A stretch of 64,000 nucleotides of DNA, taken from positions 265,150,057 to 265,214,056 of the forward strand of contig OY282559.1 in assembly GCA_958295665.1 (NCBI GenBank), in the 5' to 3' direction. The position numbers and the translations under genes are program-made. Source of the stretch: Tipula vernalis. Taxonomy: Eukaryota > Arthropoda > Insecta > Diptera > Tipulidae. Below the pieces are notes generated by a model. That model did not search any database, was not told where the DNA came from, and worked only from the letters and a program-made list of their open reading frames with translations. Below are positions 43,216-55,117 of the stretch, piece after piece (within the stretch, counting starts at the first letter, position 1; the number at the start of each line of letters is the position of its first letter).

Positions 43216-43464
43216 AATTCGCTAGATTAAAAGGAAAAGTGTCTATTCTGGCAATTACACGATAAATTAAATTAATTTGTAAATTCACTCTAATCTAAGG
43301 AATTCGTCTAACTGTCCAGTCCCCAGGGTGGTTTTCCAATTTTAAAAAATTATAAATATTAGAAAACGTTGAGATAAAAGTTTAAAATTCCTTAATGTCT
43401 CTACAAACACTTCATAGATGAGTTTGAGATATTTGCAAAGTTTCCATCCAGTGCTGGGTGATTT

Positions 43465-44079
43465 TTTACTTATGGAAAAAACGTTACAAATAATTTGCAT
43501 TAGATTTTGCTTTAGGAGTGGCACAAACTACAACACTGCATTGCAAATATTGAATCTTGCTTTTGACAAGACTTTCAAGGTAACGAGCCTGTTGGTGCAT
43601 CATCGAAAAAGTGAACATAATAATTATGGACAGTCACCGAATTACGATCGGAGAGGTTCTGATCATGTTTGGATTTATTAATGGAATAAACTACGATTCA
43701 AAACTGCTTAGATGTAGTCGTACATGGAAATGCAACTTAAGTGTACGGATATGACCCCAAAATTAAGGTCAGTCGTGCCATTGGCAGGTTCCTGAAGAGC
43801 CAATACCGACAAAAGCTAGCCAGCTTTTTTCATCGAATGTAGGGACTCTGCTCACTGTTTTCTTCGATTTCAACGGCATAGTGTACCGTGAGTTCTTGCC
43901 ACCAGGTCAAACGGTCAACAAGGAGTATTACCTATTTACATGAAGCAATCCGAAGAAGACGTCGAGATTTGTAACGAAACAACTTACATCATTAAAAAAC
44001 ACAACCTCGCACTATTAAATGAAGTTCTTGAGAATTTAGATTGTAAGTTGGTTCTGAACTTAAATGATCCGTCTCTTTG
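43465..44079 (+). pseudogene. Mariner transposase relic, copy A, fused to unrelated sequence
   Basis: At 43465-43600 LLMEKTLQIICIRFCFRSG and NTALQILNLAF resemble the N-terminal helix-turn-helix of mariner transposase. At about 43690-43965 broken frames give VPEEPIPTKA, then FFDFNGIVYREFLPPGQTVN and KEYYL, the mariner catalytic-domain segment containing the second Asp region. From about 43940 a non-mariner frame (MKQSEEDVEI...) follows and is shared with copy B at 52699-53122. The copy is cut at 44079 by the Gypsy-2 LTR. Confidence 0.75.
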
Positions 44080-44661
44080 TTACCTTACCACTTCGGAGAG
44101 ACACGTCACCTGCTAGCTCTGTTCGGTGAGGTCATATTTTTTTTTATTCGGTCGTGGGTCATTTTCTCTCGGTAAGCCAACATTATAATTCTGGAGAATC
44201 ACGCCCATTCCCTCATACTTCACAACGACTTGATATTACCCCTTTTAACCGATCATGCTGTGTACATACCGATTAGTCGAAATAGGAAAGCGTATAGCCG
44301 CCAGATACAACAAAATTTTTGGGATAAACAATATGATATGACTAAAAAAATTATATAAAGCAAAAAAATGTGGTTTACAGGAATACCTGTTATTAAATGA
44401 TAATTCTGCACACCCAGGACACAGCACGATGCGATCCACCAGCACTGCAAACTTATGGGAATATCCTGATTGATATCCTCCACTCAGCAAACTCCTTGTA
44501 ACCAAATTCACTTTCTCATCTGAATCAATGAAACGTGAACACCGGAACAGTTTTTTTATTTTTTTTTTATTTTTTTTTATTTAACTTTTATTTACAGATT
44601 TTTTTATTATTAGTATTTTATTATTTACAATATATTTAGTATAGACATATATACTATTTAC
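44080..44661 (-). repeat. Gypsy-2 3' LTR (left on the plus strand)
   Basis: Shares TTACCTTACCACTTCGGAG through ATACTATTTAC with 50768-51349, with about seven differences. Includes a T-rich tract at 44550-44585. Confidence 0.85.
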
Positions 44662-44838
44662 TAGAACTTTTCCTGAACCGTTCCCTAATTTAACCTACTG
44701 TAGATTTGTTCTGTAGTGCCAGTAACATGCATTTGTTACATTCGTGGGGACGTACCACACACCCTGAATGTCTCATCAAGCCGGGCACCACTAACCACCA
44801 CTGAACTTGATTTTGAATTATCTAACTACACCATTTAT

Positions 44839-46332
44839 TCAGGAACGAATATCCTTGATATGGTAGGTTCCAAGATTTTTGCCTCCATCATTTACTAACT
44901 CGTACGCAGTGTTTCCTAACTTATTGAGTACAGAACATTTAAGGAATTTAGATGCCAGCTTAGCTGAAAATTTAGCTATGGCATTACTTTGCACATAATT
45001 CCTAACAAATACCGTTTGCCCAATTTCTAAACTTCGTTTCTTACTCCGGAGGTTATAAGTATAACAAGATTTTTTGTAAGCATCTTCCAAATGTTTCAAC
45101 ACTACACTCTGACAGGCACCTAGAGTATTGCTTTTTGACTCCGCCGAAATAATTCCCTCACCTTCTAAGCTTAGTAGCTTTAACAGATCGTATTCCTTGC
45201 CATGCATGATCATGTGCTGTCCAAACATTAAAAAATGAGGAGAGTACTTCGTCGCATCATGTATAACATTTCGCAGAGCACAGGTAATTTCTGGAAGGTA
45301 CTGATCCCACGTAGTGTGATTGTCGTCAACATAAGCTCTCAAAGCCGATATTACAGATCGATTGACGCACTCCGATGCATTCGCTTTAGGATAATAACGC
45401 GGAACAGGTGAATGTTTGACACCGAACTTAGACAGGAAACTCTGGAAGATTTTAGACGTAAATTGTGGACCATTATCAGAGACAACATACTCAGGTACGG
45501 AAAATGAAAGGAAAATATCTTTCTCTAAGAATTTGATAATCTCTGAGGCGAGAGCTTTTCGAAACGGTTTCAGAAAAATAAATTTAGAATAGTGATCCAA
45601 CACGATGAAAATGTAAGCATTTCCGTGTTTGGATCTGGGGTAAGGACCAAGAAAGTCAACAAATAAACGCTGCATGGGCCGCACAACTACTCTTTGCCCA
45701 CCCATCTCGGTTCTGGTGGAGTAATTTACTGGCTTAATTTCCTTACATTTATGGCACTCGCTGACATAATGTCGTACATCATTTGCCATTTTAGGCCAAT
45801 AAAAGTATCGTTGAATTTTTTCTAGCATTTTCGCAGAACCAACATGAGCCGACGTAGGAGGGTTGTGCGCTTGTACCAGAATGTACATTACCAAGGAATG
45901 AGGTAGGTATAGTTTCCAATTTGGTACGTCAGACATAGTAATAGAGAGATATTTATTTGCCGAAGTGTTGACCAGGACTTTACCATCAGATATTTTAAAA
46001 TTAGGGAAAGAGTCAGACGAAGATAAGATTTTAGAAATTAATTCTAAATATTCAGTAGATTTGAACGATACGGCGTCGAGGTTAATATTAAAGCCACTAT
46101 CGTTCAGAACGATCTCTTCCATAAAGACTCTCGAAAGTGCATCTGGTACGACGTTCTGTGATCCACTACGATGCTGTATTGTGAAGTCGAATCCTTGCAG
46201 TTTCAGACTCCAACGCGCTAGCCTGCCTGTGAGCTCTTTCTGGCCCATAAGCCATTTAAGGCTTGCGTGGTCAGTGATGATGGTGAAAGGATATCCCTCG
46301 ATATATGCTCGGAACTTCTTTACGCTAAGCAC
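44839..46332 (-). pseudogene. pol: Gypsy-2 pol: RNase H end and integrase
   Basis: 497 codons. The RNase H end has FTIITDHASLKWLMGQKEL and VVPDALSRV. Integrase zinc region: HNPPTSAHVGSAKMLEKI and CHKCKEIK. Core: FVDFLGPYPRSKHGNAYIF, VVSDNGPQFTSKIFQ and YPKANASECVNRSVISALRA (D,D,E). The tail GNTAYELVNDGGKNLGTYH resembles the GPY-type end of Gypsy integrases. A stop at 46370-46372 separates it from the upstream RT-RNase H frame. Confidence 0.9.
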
Positions 46333-46371
46333 AGCCGCAAAACACTCTAGCTCGGTGATGGAGTAATTTCG

Positions 46372-47124
46372 CTATGCTGCGTTCAACTTCTGAGACATAT
46401 ATGCGATGGGATATTCCTCCCCATCATCACCTTCCTGAAACAACACCCCTCCGACACCAGTTGTACTAGCTTGCTGGGCTTTCGAGGACCAAACACATTT
46501 TGGGTTCTTTTTGGTGATATCTGTTAGAGGCGCAACAAGAGAAGCAAAGGAGGGAATAAAGCGCCGATACCATCCCGCCATTCCTAAGAAACGCCGAAGT
46601 TTTTTAGGAGTAGTTGGTATTGGATAATCGTGTATGGCTTTTACCTTATCCGGGTTTGTTGAAAGGGTTCCGTCGCCAACCACATAACCTAGATAGTTGA
46701 TGCGTTTGAGGAGGAAGTGGCTTTTTTCAAGGTTTACTGTTAAACCAGCATCAAACAATCTTTTAGCAACAATTGAAAGCAATTCGAGATGACCTTCAAA
46801 TGTCCTAGAAGCAATTAGAAGGTTATCCAGATAAACAAAGACGCGATCGTGAAATTCATTAGGAATCACACGGTCCATTAACCGGCTCATACTCTGAGGC
46901 GCATTACAAAGACCAAATGGCATAACTTTAAATTGATACAAAGGGCGACCAGGGACCGTAAACACCGTCTTATCTCGGGACTCCTCATCCAACGGGATTT
47001 GCCAAAATGCATCTTTCAGGTCGATACTTGAGATAAATCTTGTTTCCTCCAATCGCTGATGAGTCCGTCGATTATAGGCAGCGGATACGCATCCTTTTTC
47101 GTCACTCGTCTTGCATCCAAACAA
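46372..47124 (-). pseudogene. pol: Gypsy-2 pol: reverse transcriptase and truncated RNase H
   Basis: SSIDLKDAFWQIPLDEES, VMPFGLCNAPQSMSRLMD and RVFVYLDNLLIASRTFEGH define RT; the catalytic YLDD reads YLDN, losing one Asp. FLGMAGWYRRFIPSFASLVA follows. At the RNase H start WSSKAQQ runs directly into ASTTGVGGVLFQ, so about 30 residues including the first catalytic Asp are missing in frame. The ORF ends with a stop after MSQKLNAA. Confidence 0.88.
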
Positions 47125-47171
47125 AGACGGACCTTGCCATTTGGTTTCCGAACTAATGTCACGGGTGAACT

Positions 47172-47432
47172 CTATGCACTTCTGGATTCTTCAATTACTC
47201 CCAAAGACACCATCCGATCTATCTCAGCAAACAAATCAGCTTGTACCACAGGAGATATGGGATAGTATCGTTGTTTGATGGGCGTAGCACCTTGTACGTC
47301 AATATTGTGCGAAATTATGGATGTTTTGCCAAGACCGTTTTTGTAAAACGATGGAAATTGTTTAACGACTGCATCAAGGCGACATTTTTGATCATGGCAA
47401 AGAACGTGGAAGTCAGAATCATCTTTATCCAA
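47172..47432 (-). pseudogene. pol: Gypsy-2 pol: RT N-terminal segment
   Basis: SHNIDVQGATPIKQRYYPIS and DRMVSLGVIEESRSA are the pre-RT and first RT motifs of Ty3/Gypsy pol. It stops within the motif that should continue PVTLVRKPNGK; that motif is present in another frame at about 47130-47165. Confidence 0.8.
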
Positions 47433-47657
47433 CTCTGAGATACATTTTGGAATTATTTTAAATAATTTCCAAAAATCTATGCCTAAATAGAGAGCTTGTT
47501 TTAGGCTTGGAATTAGATAAATATTAATTACTTTCTGTTCAATGTTGTAGTAGACAGTAGCTCTAAAATATCCTATAACACGCTGCTTTTGCCCACCTGC
47601 TGTTTTTACTTCCGAGGATATGCTATGAATTTTTATATTAAGATTTAAAAGATATTT

Positions 47658-48083
47658 TTAACAACCCTGTTCCAACGCAGTAATAGAGGCACCACTATCC
47701 ATTAAACCTTTATACGGTACCCCATTAATACCAACGTTGGCGTATGGTCTATTATCTAAATGCTCGGTAATGAATGTTTCCGAAATTGAAAAATTTAGTG
47801 TTTTGCGTTTGTCCCAATATTTACAAACACGAGATTTAGCTTTATCCGACCGTTTTCTTTTAGATTGATTTGAGATTGCCGAGGTACTATTTTCAGGACA
47901 AAATTGCAATTTAGAATTTGGAATAACAAAATTGGGTTCGCCCGAATATTTTAATGTTGATTTTGCTGGGAGTTGTTGGTCAAAATTTTTTTCACATATG
48001 GTTGGTATGGCTGCCGTGTGTTTCGAGGGTGGTTCATGGCAGCCCCTTGAGTCTTCGTCTCGACGTTTCCCGAAGAATAACAC
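47658..48083 (-). pseudogene. Gypsy-2 protease segment
   Basis: GLMDSGASITALEQGC at the end is the DSG active-site motif of the aspartic protease; the residues before it are the gag-protease linker. The flap half of the protease (about 47440-47655) contains stops. Confidence 0.75.
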
Positions 48084-48841
48084 TTTGAACAGTTACTTCT
48101 TGTGCATCCGTCTTTTCCACATCCGCGGCAAAATAACCGCAGAGGTTTTGAACATTTAGCAAAAATGTGTCCTATATCAACACAATTCCAGCAAATAAAA
48201 TTATTCGGTATATTAGGCTTTACTGACGAATTGTAATTTTGCTGAAACGCATCAATTTGGTTCGGATTTTGGTTAAAATTTTGGAATTGTCCGAGATTAG
48301 GATTTACTGATGAATTATAATTTTGTGGACCAAAGTTTGAAAACGAACACTTTTGATTCTTGTCCGAGACAAAGTTTTGATTAATATTATCAGTGGTCAC
48401 ACCAGTTTGATCTACTACAGGGTTTACAATTTCACTCACGTGATATTGTGGTCTACAAAACTTGTCGGGTACATAATTGTGCCGTTTCCACATATCTTCG
48501 AGAGCGACACATCTTCTTACCAAAGCACTAATGGAGGCAATATCTTGGTCAGCAAGATGATTCTGAAGACCAACGTTCATGTTGTAGCGAAGCATTCTTA
48601 AAATATCCGAATCCGGAATCGGAATTCGTAATCGAAGAGTCAGGGAAAGAATTTCGTTGTAAAATTCGATGAAAGATTCTCCTGTTCTTTGTCTGCGAGA
48701 ATCAATTAGCCTACGAATATCGTCATCTGTACGTCGATCTTGAAATCGCTCAATAATTGCAGCTTTAAGTTCACCCCAAGACGAATTCGGATTACGCTCA
48801 ATGTAGCACCAATACCAATTAGAGGCAGATCCCTTCAACAA
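47951..48841 (-). pseudogene. gag: Gypsy-2 gag, C-terminal half with zinc knuckles
   Basis: MLKGSASNWYWCYIERNPNS and AIIERFQDRRTDDDIRRLID are typical capsid-region gag motifs. Two knuckles follow: CWNCVDIGHIFAKC and CRGCGKDGCTRSNC. Between them lies an Asn-rich repeat (NFNQNPNQ, QNYNSSV). It is separated from the N-terminal half by a frame break at about 48841-48905. Confidence 0.82.
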
Positions 48842-48900
48842 TACACTAAATTGGTTCCTTATTATGTATTCAGTGACTTGGTATGTACGAGCTAAGTGTT

Positions 48901-49803
48901 CTACTTAAAGAGAAATCTCTCTACTGGTACGCCATCCGTAGAACCATCGAAATCAATTTTCCAATTCGACAATTGATGTTTCCGATCATACGACCCGAAC
49001 ACAGAAGTTGGTTGAGGTTGTGGTTGTCCGAAAGGTTGAGTTTGAATATTGGAATTTGGACACGAAAAATGTAATGTGTTATTATAGCCAGATGGTGGAA
49101 CTGAAAAATATTGTGGAATCGGATTTTGTTGAGCATTTGCCAATGCCCTAGTGGTCAAATTTAAATTTTGCATAACTGAATTTATCTGCTGCATTGTATT
49201 CGTATTCTGTGATATTTGCTCATTGGTTACAGCAGGTTTATTTTCGACAAGGCTTACTGTATTTGTTGAATTTTTCGAAACCGTTGATTCACAATCCGAA
49301 AGTTCACCCTCCGAAGAAGATAATTCCTCTATTAAAATTTTTCTGCTTTCTTCAAGTATCCTAATCGTTTCGCTTAATGAAATATTATCTGTCACAGATT
49401 TCTGGATGTGTTTTTCTAAAATTTGGCCTTCTTTTAAAGCATCCATACAATTATTTTTGTAGCGCCTTGTAACTAATACTAATCGCTCCAATCTTTGTAT
49501 CACATGCCAAATTCTAGTCAACACCCCATGAAAATCTTTCGGACTAACTTCTTCATTCTTTAGACTCACCACCCAAGCTCGATGTTCCTGTAATTTCCCA
49601 ACGCATTTTCGAATCTCGCGATCTGGATTTTTCGAAGCTTGTTTATGGGGTTTGCAAGGCTAAAGAATAGGATCATTAAATTCTTCATCAATTAACATCT
49701 TTAGCCTTGCTAATCTCTCACCTGGACTACCCTCAATATTTCTTACATTACATTCGACTAAAAATTCATCTGGTTTTAAATAACTAATATTAAAACCCTC
49801 CAT
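48901..49803 (-). pseudogene. gag: Gypsy-2 gag, N-terminal half
   Basis: The likely original start is the ATG at 49801-49803 (MEGFNISYLKPDEFLVECNV); a stop at about 49661 then interrupts. A second open frame (48901-49572) follows with a coiled-coil-like acidic region (LEESRKILIEELSSSEGELS), a Gln/Pro-rich stretch (QTQPFGQPQPQPTSVFG) and NWKIDFDGSTDGVPVERFLF, which is the conserved capsid entry motif (W...F.G....V..F) of this Gypsy group. Confidence 0.8.
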
Positions 49804-50767
49804 TTTTATTTACAACACGATAAAAAAATGTTATTCACAAGTTATTATACACAAAAAAAATAAACAAAAATTATATACAGGTGACACGACGCCACAATAA
49901 ATATTACCCAGGTAAATACCTAAATAACTGATAACGTATTATTTTACTACAATATTGTAGTTACTCAAAACAAATCTCACAGCTTGCCTCAAACTTAAAA
50001 GCTGTACTCGCTACCAGCAAAAATTCTGATGCAAAAAAAAAAATCAAAAAAACCACACTCGCTGAAACCGAACAAAAAAATGATTATTTACTAATCGAGA
50101 AAAAAATAGTCCGTGAAAAAAAATGTGTTTAGCTTGATTATTTGACACGCAATGTATAGAAGTCGTTGTGAAGAAGTAGGATGACCGCAACTCCCCAAAA
50201 ATAAAAAAAATCAGAAACTAAAATGGAAAATATAAGTGGTTTGAAACGGTATCTATTTTATTTAGTGTACGCAAAAAATTGTTAAGAATCAAATAGAATT
50301 AGAGAACAAATCTTAATGGTTCCATTTGGTAAATCACCCAAAGCAAAAGTTGTCTCAACACTATATTTAACTTCGAACAAAACTTGAAATTCTGTTTTTC
50401 TCACCTGCTCATTAACAGTACACCAGTATCAATGAATAAACTTTAAGTGCAAAATCAATCCAAATCGGAGTAAGCAAAAAAATCTATTTCAGAACCTAGT
50501 GTCCCAATGAAACAATGAAAAAACAAAAAGAAATTTGGAAAAATTTGAAATATGAAAATTCACATCGTAAAATATTTTCTGGTTTGATTTGAAATCCACG
50601 GAAGTATCAACCATCCTGGCTTTAGAACACTATTCAAAAAGTCAATCCACAACCTAGGAGAATTGAAAGTATTTCCCAAACCAGCAGATGTTTCACACCT
50701 CACAGGAAATCACAACCACACAAAATCTTCATATAAATAAACAAAGCCAATGTTGGGCGCTATAATC
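49804..50767 (-). other. Gypsy-2 untranslated leader and primer site
   Basis: About 960 bp without coding signal, A-rich. The primer site at 50752-50762 (plus strand GTTGGGCGCTA) fits tRNA-Lys with one mismatch near the LTR junction. Confidence 0.7.
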
Positions 50768-51349
50768 TTACCTTACCACTTCGGAGAGACACGTCACCTG
50801 CTAGCTCTGTTCGGTGAGGTCATATTTTTTTTATTCGGTCGTGGGTCATTTTCTCTCGGTAAGCCAACATTATAATTCTGGCGAATCACGCCCATTCCCT
50901 CATACTTCACAACGACTTGATATTACCCCTTTTAACCGATCATGCTGTGTACATACCGATTAGTCGAAATAGGAAAGCGTATAGCCGCCAGATACAACAA
51001 AATTTTTGGGATAAACAATATGATATGACTAAAAAAATTATATAAAGCAAAAAAATGTGGTTTACAGGAATACCTGTTATTAAATGATAATTCTGCACAC
51101 CCAGGACACAGCACGATGCGATCCACCAGCACTGCAAACTTATGGGAATATCCTGATTGATATCCTCCACTCAGCAAACTCGTTGTAACCAAATTCACTT
51201 CCTCATCTGAATCAATGAAACGTGAACACCGGAACATTTTTTTTATTTTTTTTTTATTTATTTTTATTTAACTTTTATTTACAGATTTTTTTATTATTAG
51301 TATTTTATTATTTACAATATCTTTAGTATAGACATATATACTATTTACA
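50768..51349 (-). repeat. Gypsy-2 5' LTR (right on the plus strand)
   Basis: Partner of 44080-44661. A 101-codon minus ORF inside (50932-51237) is partly shared with the other LTR but has no domain and is not called. Confidence 0.85.
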
Positions 51350-51599
51350 CTAATTAATGGGTATAGTTATTTTACAATATTTAATCTATAGCCTATACAC
51401 GGGCAAACTATTCACAGTCCCAAATGGATTACGAGTAATTGGTTTACGTGACAGCAAGCGATGCGAACGCGCACACACGGTGTAGGACAGCACAGACAAC
51501 GATAATAGGGGTGAGTGCCTTTTTGAATTTTTCATTACAATAATTTTTAAATAATCGGCATGTGTCTGAAGAGGCCTCCTAATCGGATCACATGAACAT

Positions 51600-52645
51600 A
51601 AAATTCGATTTGGCGGTCGAGGTCATTAAGCGGCATGAAATTAGAATTTCAAAACTGACCGACTAAGATCCATAAAGAGTATTACTCGGATCAGAAATGC
51701 CCTCGTTTATGAGAAACATAGATTCTTTAGAGGGATTGAGGTTCGGTTGGACTTGGCTTTCGAGAACAGCTGCCCGATTAAGCGAAGAGAGTCCACTGGC
51801 CTCTGGAAAAATTGAGATAAAAGTCGAAAAGGTTATTCAACAAGGCTAAACGCACCGGGGAATGGGGCGGACTTGATAGTGGTAGGAGCTGAAGAGAACC
51901 ATATGACCATCAAATTGAGGTAGCCTACGAACCAAACAATAGAATCTGGAGTCTTTCTGGAATCATTTCACACCCAGTAAGGTGAGATGGGCTATTGGCT
52001 CGTTCAAACATTCTAAATCCCCGGAGGAGATGGCAAAAAGCCGTTGAAGAAACTCTCCCTAGCTTGATCCAGTTGTTTCGGGCAAGTTATGTTATTAACT
52101 TTATTCCGAAACTCTATAAGAGAGTAAGTATAGTCTTTACACTAAAGGGAGGGGGTCGACCGGACACCAAGCCTAAAGGATATCGGAAAATTAGGCTTAC
52201 ATGTTTCTATTGAAAATACATATGTACATCCTATGAATCGATAGAGGGGGCAATAACGGAAAGGGGAGTCTTGCCTCCTACGGTTAGGTAGATATGCTAC
52301 ATGCAGAAATATCGCATGATTATGGCCAAATTAGGTGGCGAGTCAGTAACCATCAGGGCCGTTAATGGTTGTCCCCAAGGATATGTACTGTCTGCTGCTC
52401 TGTTATGTTCAACAGTTCTTGACAGATTTCTGGGTAGCCATGGGTCCAGGTCTACGCCGGATGTTGTGGCCATCATAATTAAAGGCAAATTTGAAAGGAT
52501 CATTTCTAATTTCATGCAAAATGCACTAAAGTTTAGGAAGGACTTAGTGTCAGTCCAAACAAAACTGTCATTGGATGATGAGGATGATAACGAACCTATT
52601 CCAAATGTTGATGCTACAAAGAGGTTTGACGTGCTTAAAAATTGA
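51600..52645 (+). pseudogene. Decayed LINE reverse transcriptase (R1/LOA-like style)
   Basis: Broken frames show KVRWAIGSFKHSKSPGGDG (about 51980-52035, the conserved SPG.DG RT motif), TLKGGGRPDTKPKGYRKIRL (about 52138-52195) and VNGCPQGYVLSAALLCSTVL (about 52360-52425, from CPQGGVLSPLLW). The YADD box is destroyed; VVAIIIKGKFERIISNFMQ follows. Stops are numerous. It is an old fragment without visible ends. Confidence 0.7.
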
Positions 52646-52698
52646 AGTCATATTTCAACGCGGAAATAACCAAATATCCTACGTATAATAATTAAAAA

Positions 52699-53122
52699 GG
52701 AAATAAACTACGATTCAAAACTGCTCACATGTAGTCGTACATGAAGATGCAACTTAAGTGTACGGATATGACGTCGAAATTAGGGTTTGTTCTACCATTG
52801 CCAGATTCCTGAAGAGCCAATACCAACAAAAGCTCGCCAAATTTCATCGAATGTAGAGACTCTGCCCACTATTTCCTTCGATTTCAACGGCTTAGTGTAC
52901 CGTGAGTTCTTGCCACCAAGTGTAACGGCCAATAAGAGTACTTACATGAAGCAATCGGAAGAAGACGTCGAGATTTGGGACGAGACAACTTACATCATTA
53001 AAAAACGCAACCTGGCACTATTAGATGAAGTTCTTGAGAATTTAGATTTGAAATTTGTTCTGAACTTAAATGATCCGTCTCTTGATGCAGTTCTTAACAC
53101 TATTCCAACCATATTAGGGTAA
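52699..53122 (+). pseudogene. Mariner-containing block, copy B
   Basis: About 88% identical by eye to 43682-44079. It contains ISFDFNGLVYREFLPPSVT of a mariner catalytic domain fused in frame to MKQSEEDVEIWDETTYIIKK and LDEVLENLDLKFVLNL, which I do not recognise. The frame is open from 52787 to 53122. The fusion point is shared with copy A, so both descend from one chimeric ancestor. Confidence 0.7.
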
Positions 53123-53209
53123 TAAATCAATTTTGGGTAATTTTATAATCAATTAGGGTTATTATAATCAATTTTGTTGTTGTTCTATTTACTAATTATT
53201 TCTTTGCTT

Positions 53210-53719
53210 TACTTTTAGATTGTAAACTCAATGCCGCAACGATAGATTTAAAAAACCAAGACAATACTCTAGTTAACTTAAATATTAATCACTACACACA
53301 ATATAATTTCCAGTCGTTGAGAGGAACAAATGACTTGCAGATAATCTATTTAAATACAAGAAGTTTAAGAGGTAAAATTCCGGATATCGAGAGTTCCTTA
53401 AATCGCTTTCATAAACGTCACATATCTGTTCGTGTGCTGTTAATTTCTGAAATATGAATCTACAAAAGCGAAACAGAGTATTTTAATATCAAAAATTTTA
53501 ATGCGGTGCATTGCACCAGTGATTCTGACCGCGGTGGCGGTCTAAGCATTTATGTTCACAACTCCATCGGTTTTAATGAGGTACTCAAACTTAATTCTGT
53601 TAATAACAGCTTTCTATTAATTATGTTATTACCTTTTAATTTGAACATTATTGGATTATATAGAGAGAAAAACAGCAACATTGACAACTTCTTTCATAAT
53701 CTTGAGGGTTTAAGGATTG
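53210..53719 (+). pseudogene. LINE ORF2 endonuclease, 5' piece (split by Tc1-like insertion)
   Basis: LQIIYLNTRSLRGKIPDIES and VRVLLISE (catalytic Glu) are followed by VHCTSDSDRGGGLSIYVHNS and LNIIGLYREKNS, the order of an AP-endonuclease of CR1/jockey-type LINEs. It breaks off at the TA at 53720-53721; endonuclease sequence resumes after 60247 (FIFGYFNINWFDFSN, from GDFNI). Confidence 0.72.
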
Positions 53720-53864
53720 TATCGAAAAGAAAGTAGCCACAAAAAAATTAAGTTTTCTTTGGCTTACACTAATTCTATGGTAACGGAAAAGTGCCGTTAG
53801 ATAGAATAGTTCTTTGTAGATAAATATTGCGTTTGATTTTGATAATTTGTTATTTAGTTGTAAT

Positions 53865-54490
53865 TATGCCACGAATAAAAGAAAAAGTCCATAAATGTAT
53901 TTTGCACAATTGGTGCACTGAAAAAGGTGTTTGGTTTAGAAATTTATCAAAGCGCGAAAATATAAGTAAAGATGCAGTGAGAAAAATAATTAATAAGTTT
54001 GGGGAACATGGTACGGTAAAGGATTTACGAAAAAGCGGTCGAAGGTCCCATCAATCTTAAATTAGACGCCAAAACTGTGAGTGAAATTCGCAAAACCAAA
54101 TCTATGTCTGTCAGAGATTTATGTGGGAAACTAGGTGCTAATGTTGGAATGATCCAGCGGGTAAAAATAAGAAGGCATGACTTGAAGACATATCAAAAAT
54201 AAAATATTCCGAAACGAAGTGAAAAACCAAAAAATGTAGGCCAAAACCGTTCACGAAAACTGTATGGCGACCGTCTTGGCGAATTGAAAGATATTGGGCA
54301 ATTGCGAAGCTTTACTTGAAAAATAATGGTAAAGTAGCCGAAAATTGAACAGAGTTCAGAAAAAATTGGTCCAAAGCAACCAGAAAAATTAATAAAACTA
54401 CTGTGCCAGAACCTAATGAAACGCATCCAAGGAAAAATTCGCAGTGTTTTTAGAAAATAATTTCTCAAATGTTTAAACATGAAATCAAAA
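53865..54490 (+). pseudogene. Tc1-like transposase remnant
   Basis: MPRIKEKVHKCILHNW starts at 53865; the N-terminal helix-turn-helix region has LSKRENISKDAVRKIINKFG and TVKDLRKSGRRSH, then a stop at 54058-54060. Shifted frames continue with IQRVKIRRHDLKTYQK and KRSEKPKNVGQNRSRKLY. The catalytic D,D domain is missing: near 54270 the sequence jumps to IAKLYLKNNGKVAEN and NWSKATRKINKTTV, the C-terminal end. So this is an internally deleted, inactive copy. Confidence 0.72.
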
Positions 54491-55117
54491 ACGATGTAAT
54501 ACTGAGACGTCTCGTAAGCATTTATTTTCAAAAAATAAAAAAACAACAACAACAAATGGAAAATACAGTAGAACTGTAATAACTTTATCTTCTTAATCCC
54601 TTTAAATCAGACTCTCTGCTGTTAATTTCTTCTTACCTCTTACTTCTTCTTGATTTGCGTTTGACTTTGAATTGAGTATGCTCTACAAGTATAAAAATTT
54701 AAAAAACAAATCGAACAAAAATTCGCATTTCTCACTACTTTTATTCTTGTTTATTTTTTGTGTTTACAATTTTTATGTGTGAGTACGTACTCGTAAATCC
54801 ATTCAAACAAAATTTGTGATTGTTTGCAACAAATAAATAAAAAACATTTTGCTAGATATGTACTCGTATATAGAAAATAAACGCTTCTCGTATAGTTTCC
54901 TAATAAGTTTATGTTAATGGTTTTGGATTTTTTAACCTTTATTTAACCTTTTCCCGGCTGAATAAAAAAAACTACATATTTCGGCTGGAGTTCATATTTT
55001 GTATATGAAAATAAAGCGAATTTATATTACTAACATGGGTGTACATTGCGTTATGAACTATTTGTTGTGCCAAGCTGGGAATATACATTTGATTATGATA
55101 CTTACTAAATGTGGCAT

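Larger units (their letters stand above)
44080..51349 (-). mobile_element. Gypsy-2, Ty3/Gypsy element with tRNA-Lys-like primer site
   Basis: Two LTRs (44080-44661 and 50768-51349), about 98-99% identical by eye, enclose gag, protease, RT, RNase H and integrase on the minus strand. A primer site matching TxGCGCCCAAC, as in tRNA-Lys-primed elements such as the Osvaldo group, lies at 50752-50762. The ORFs carry several stops and frameshifts. The left LTR interrupts the mariner-containing block copy A, but the right flank does not resume it, so no target duplication is visible. Confidence 0.88.

Noticed and set aside
50932..51237. 101-codon minus ORF in the Gypsy-2 LTR
   Set aside because: Located within an LTR, with no domain; the matching frame in the other LTR is shorter.
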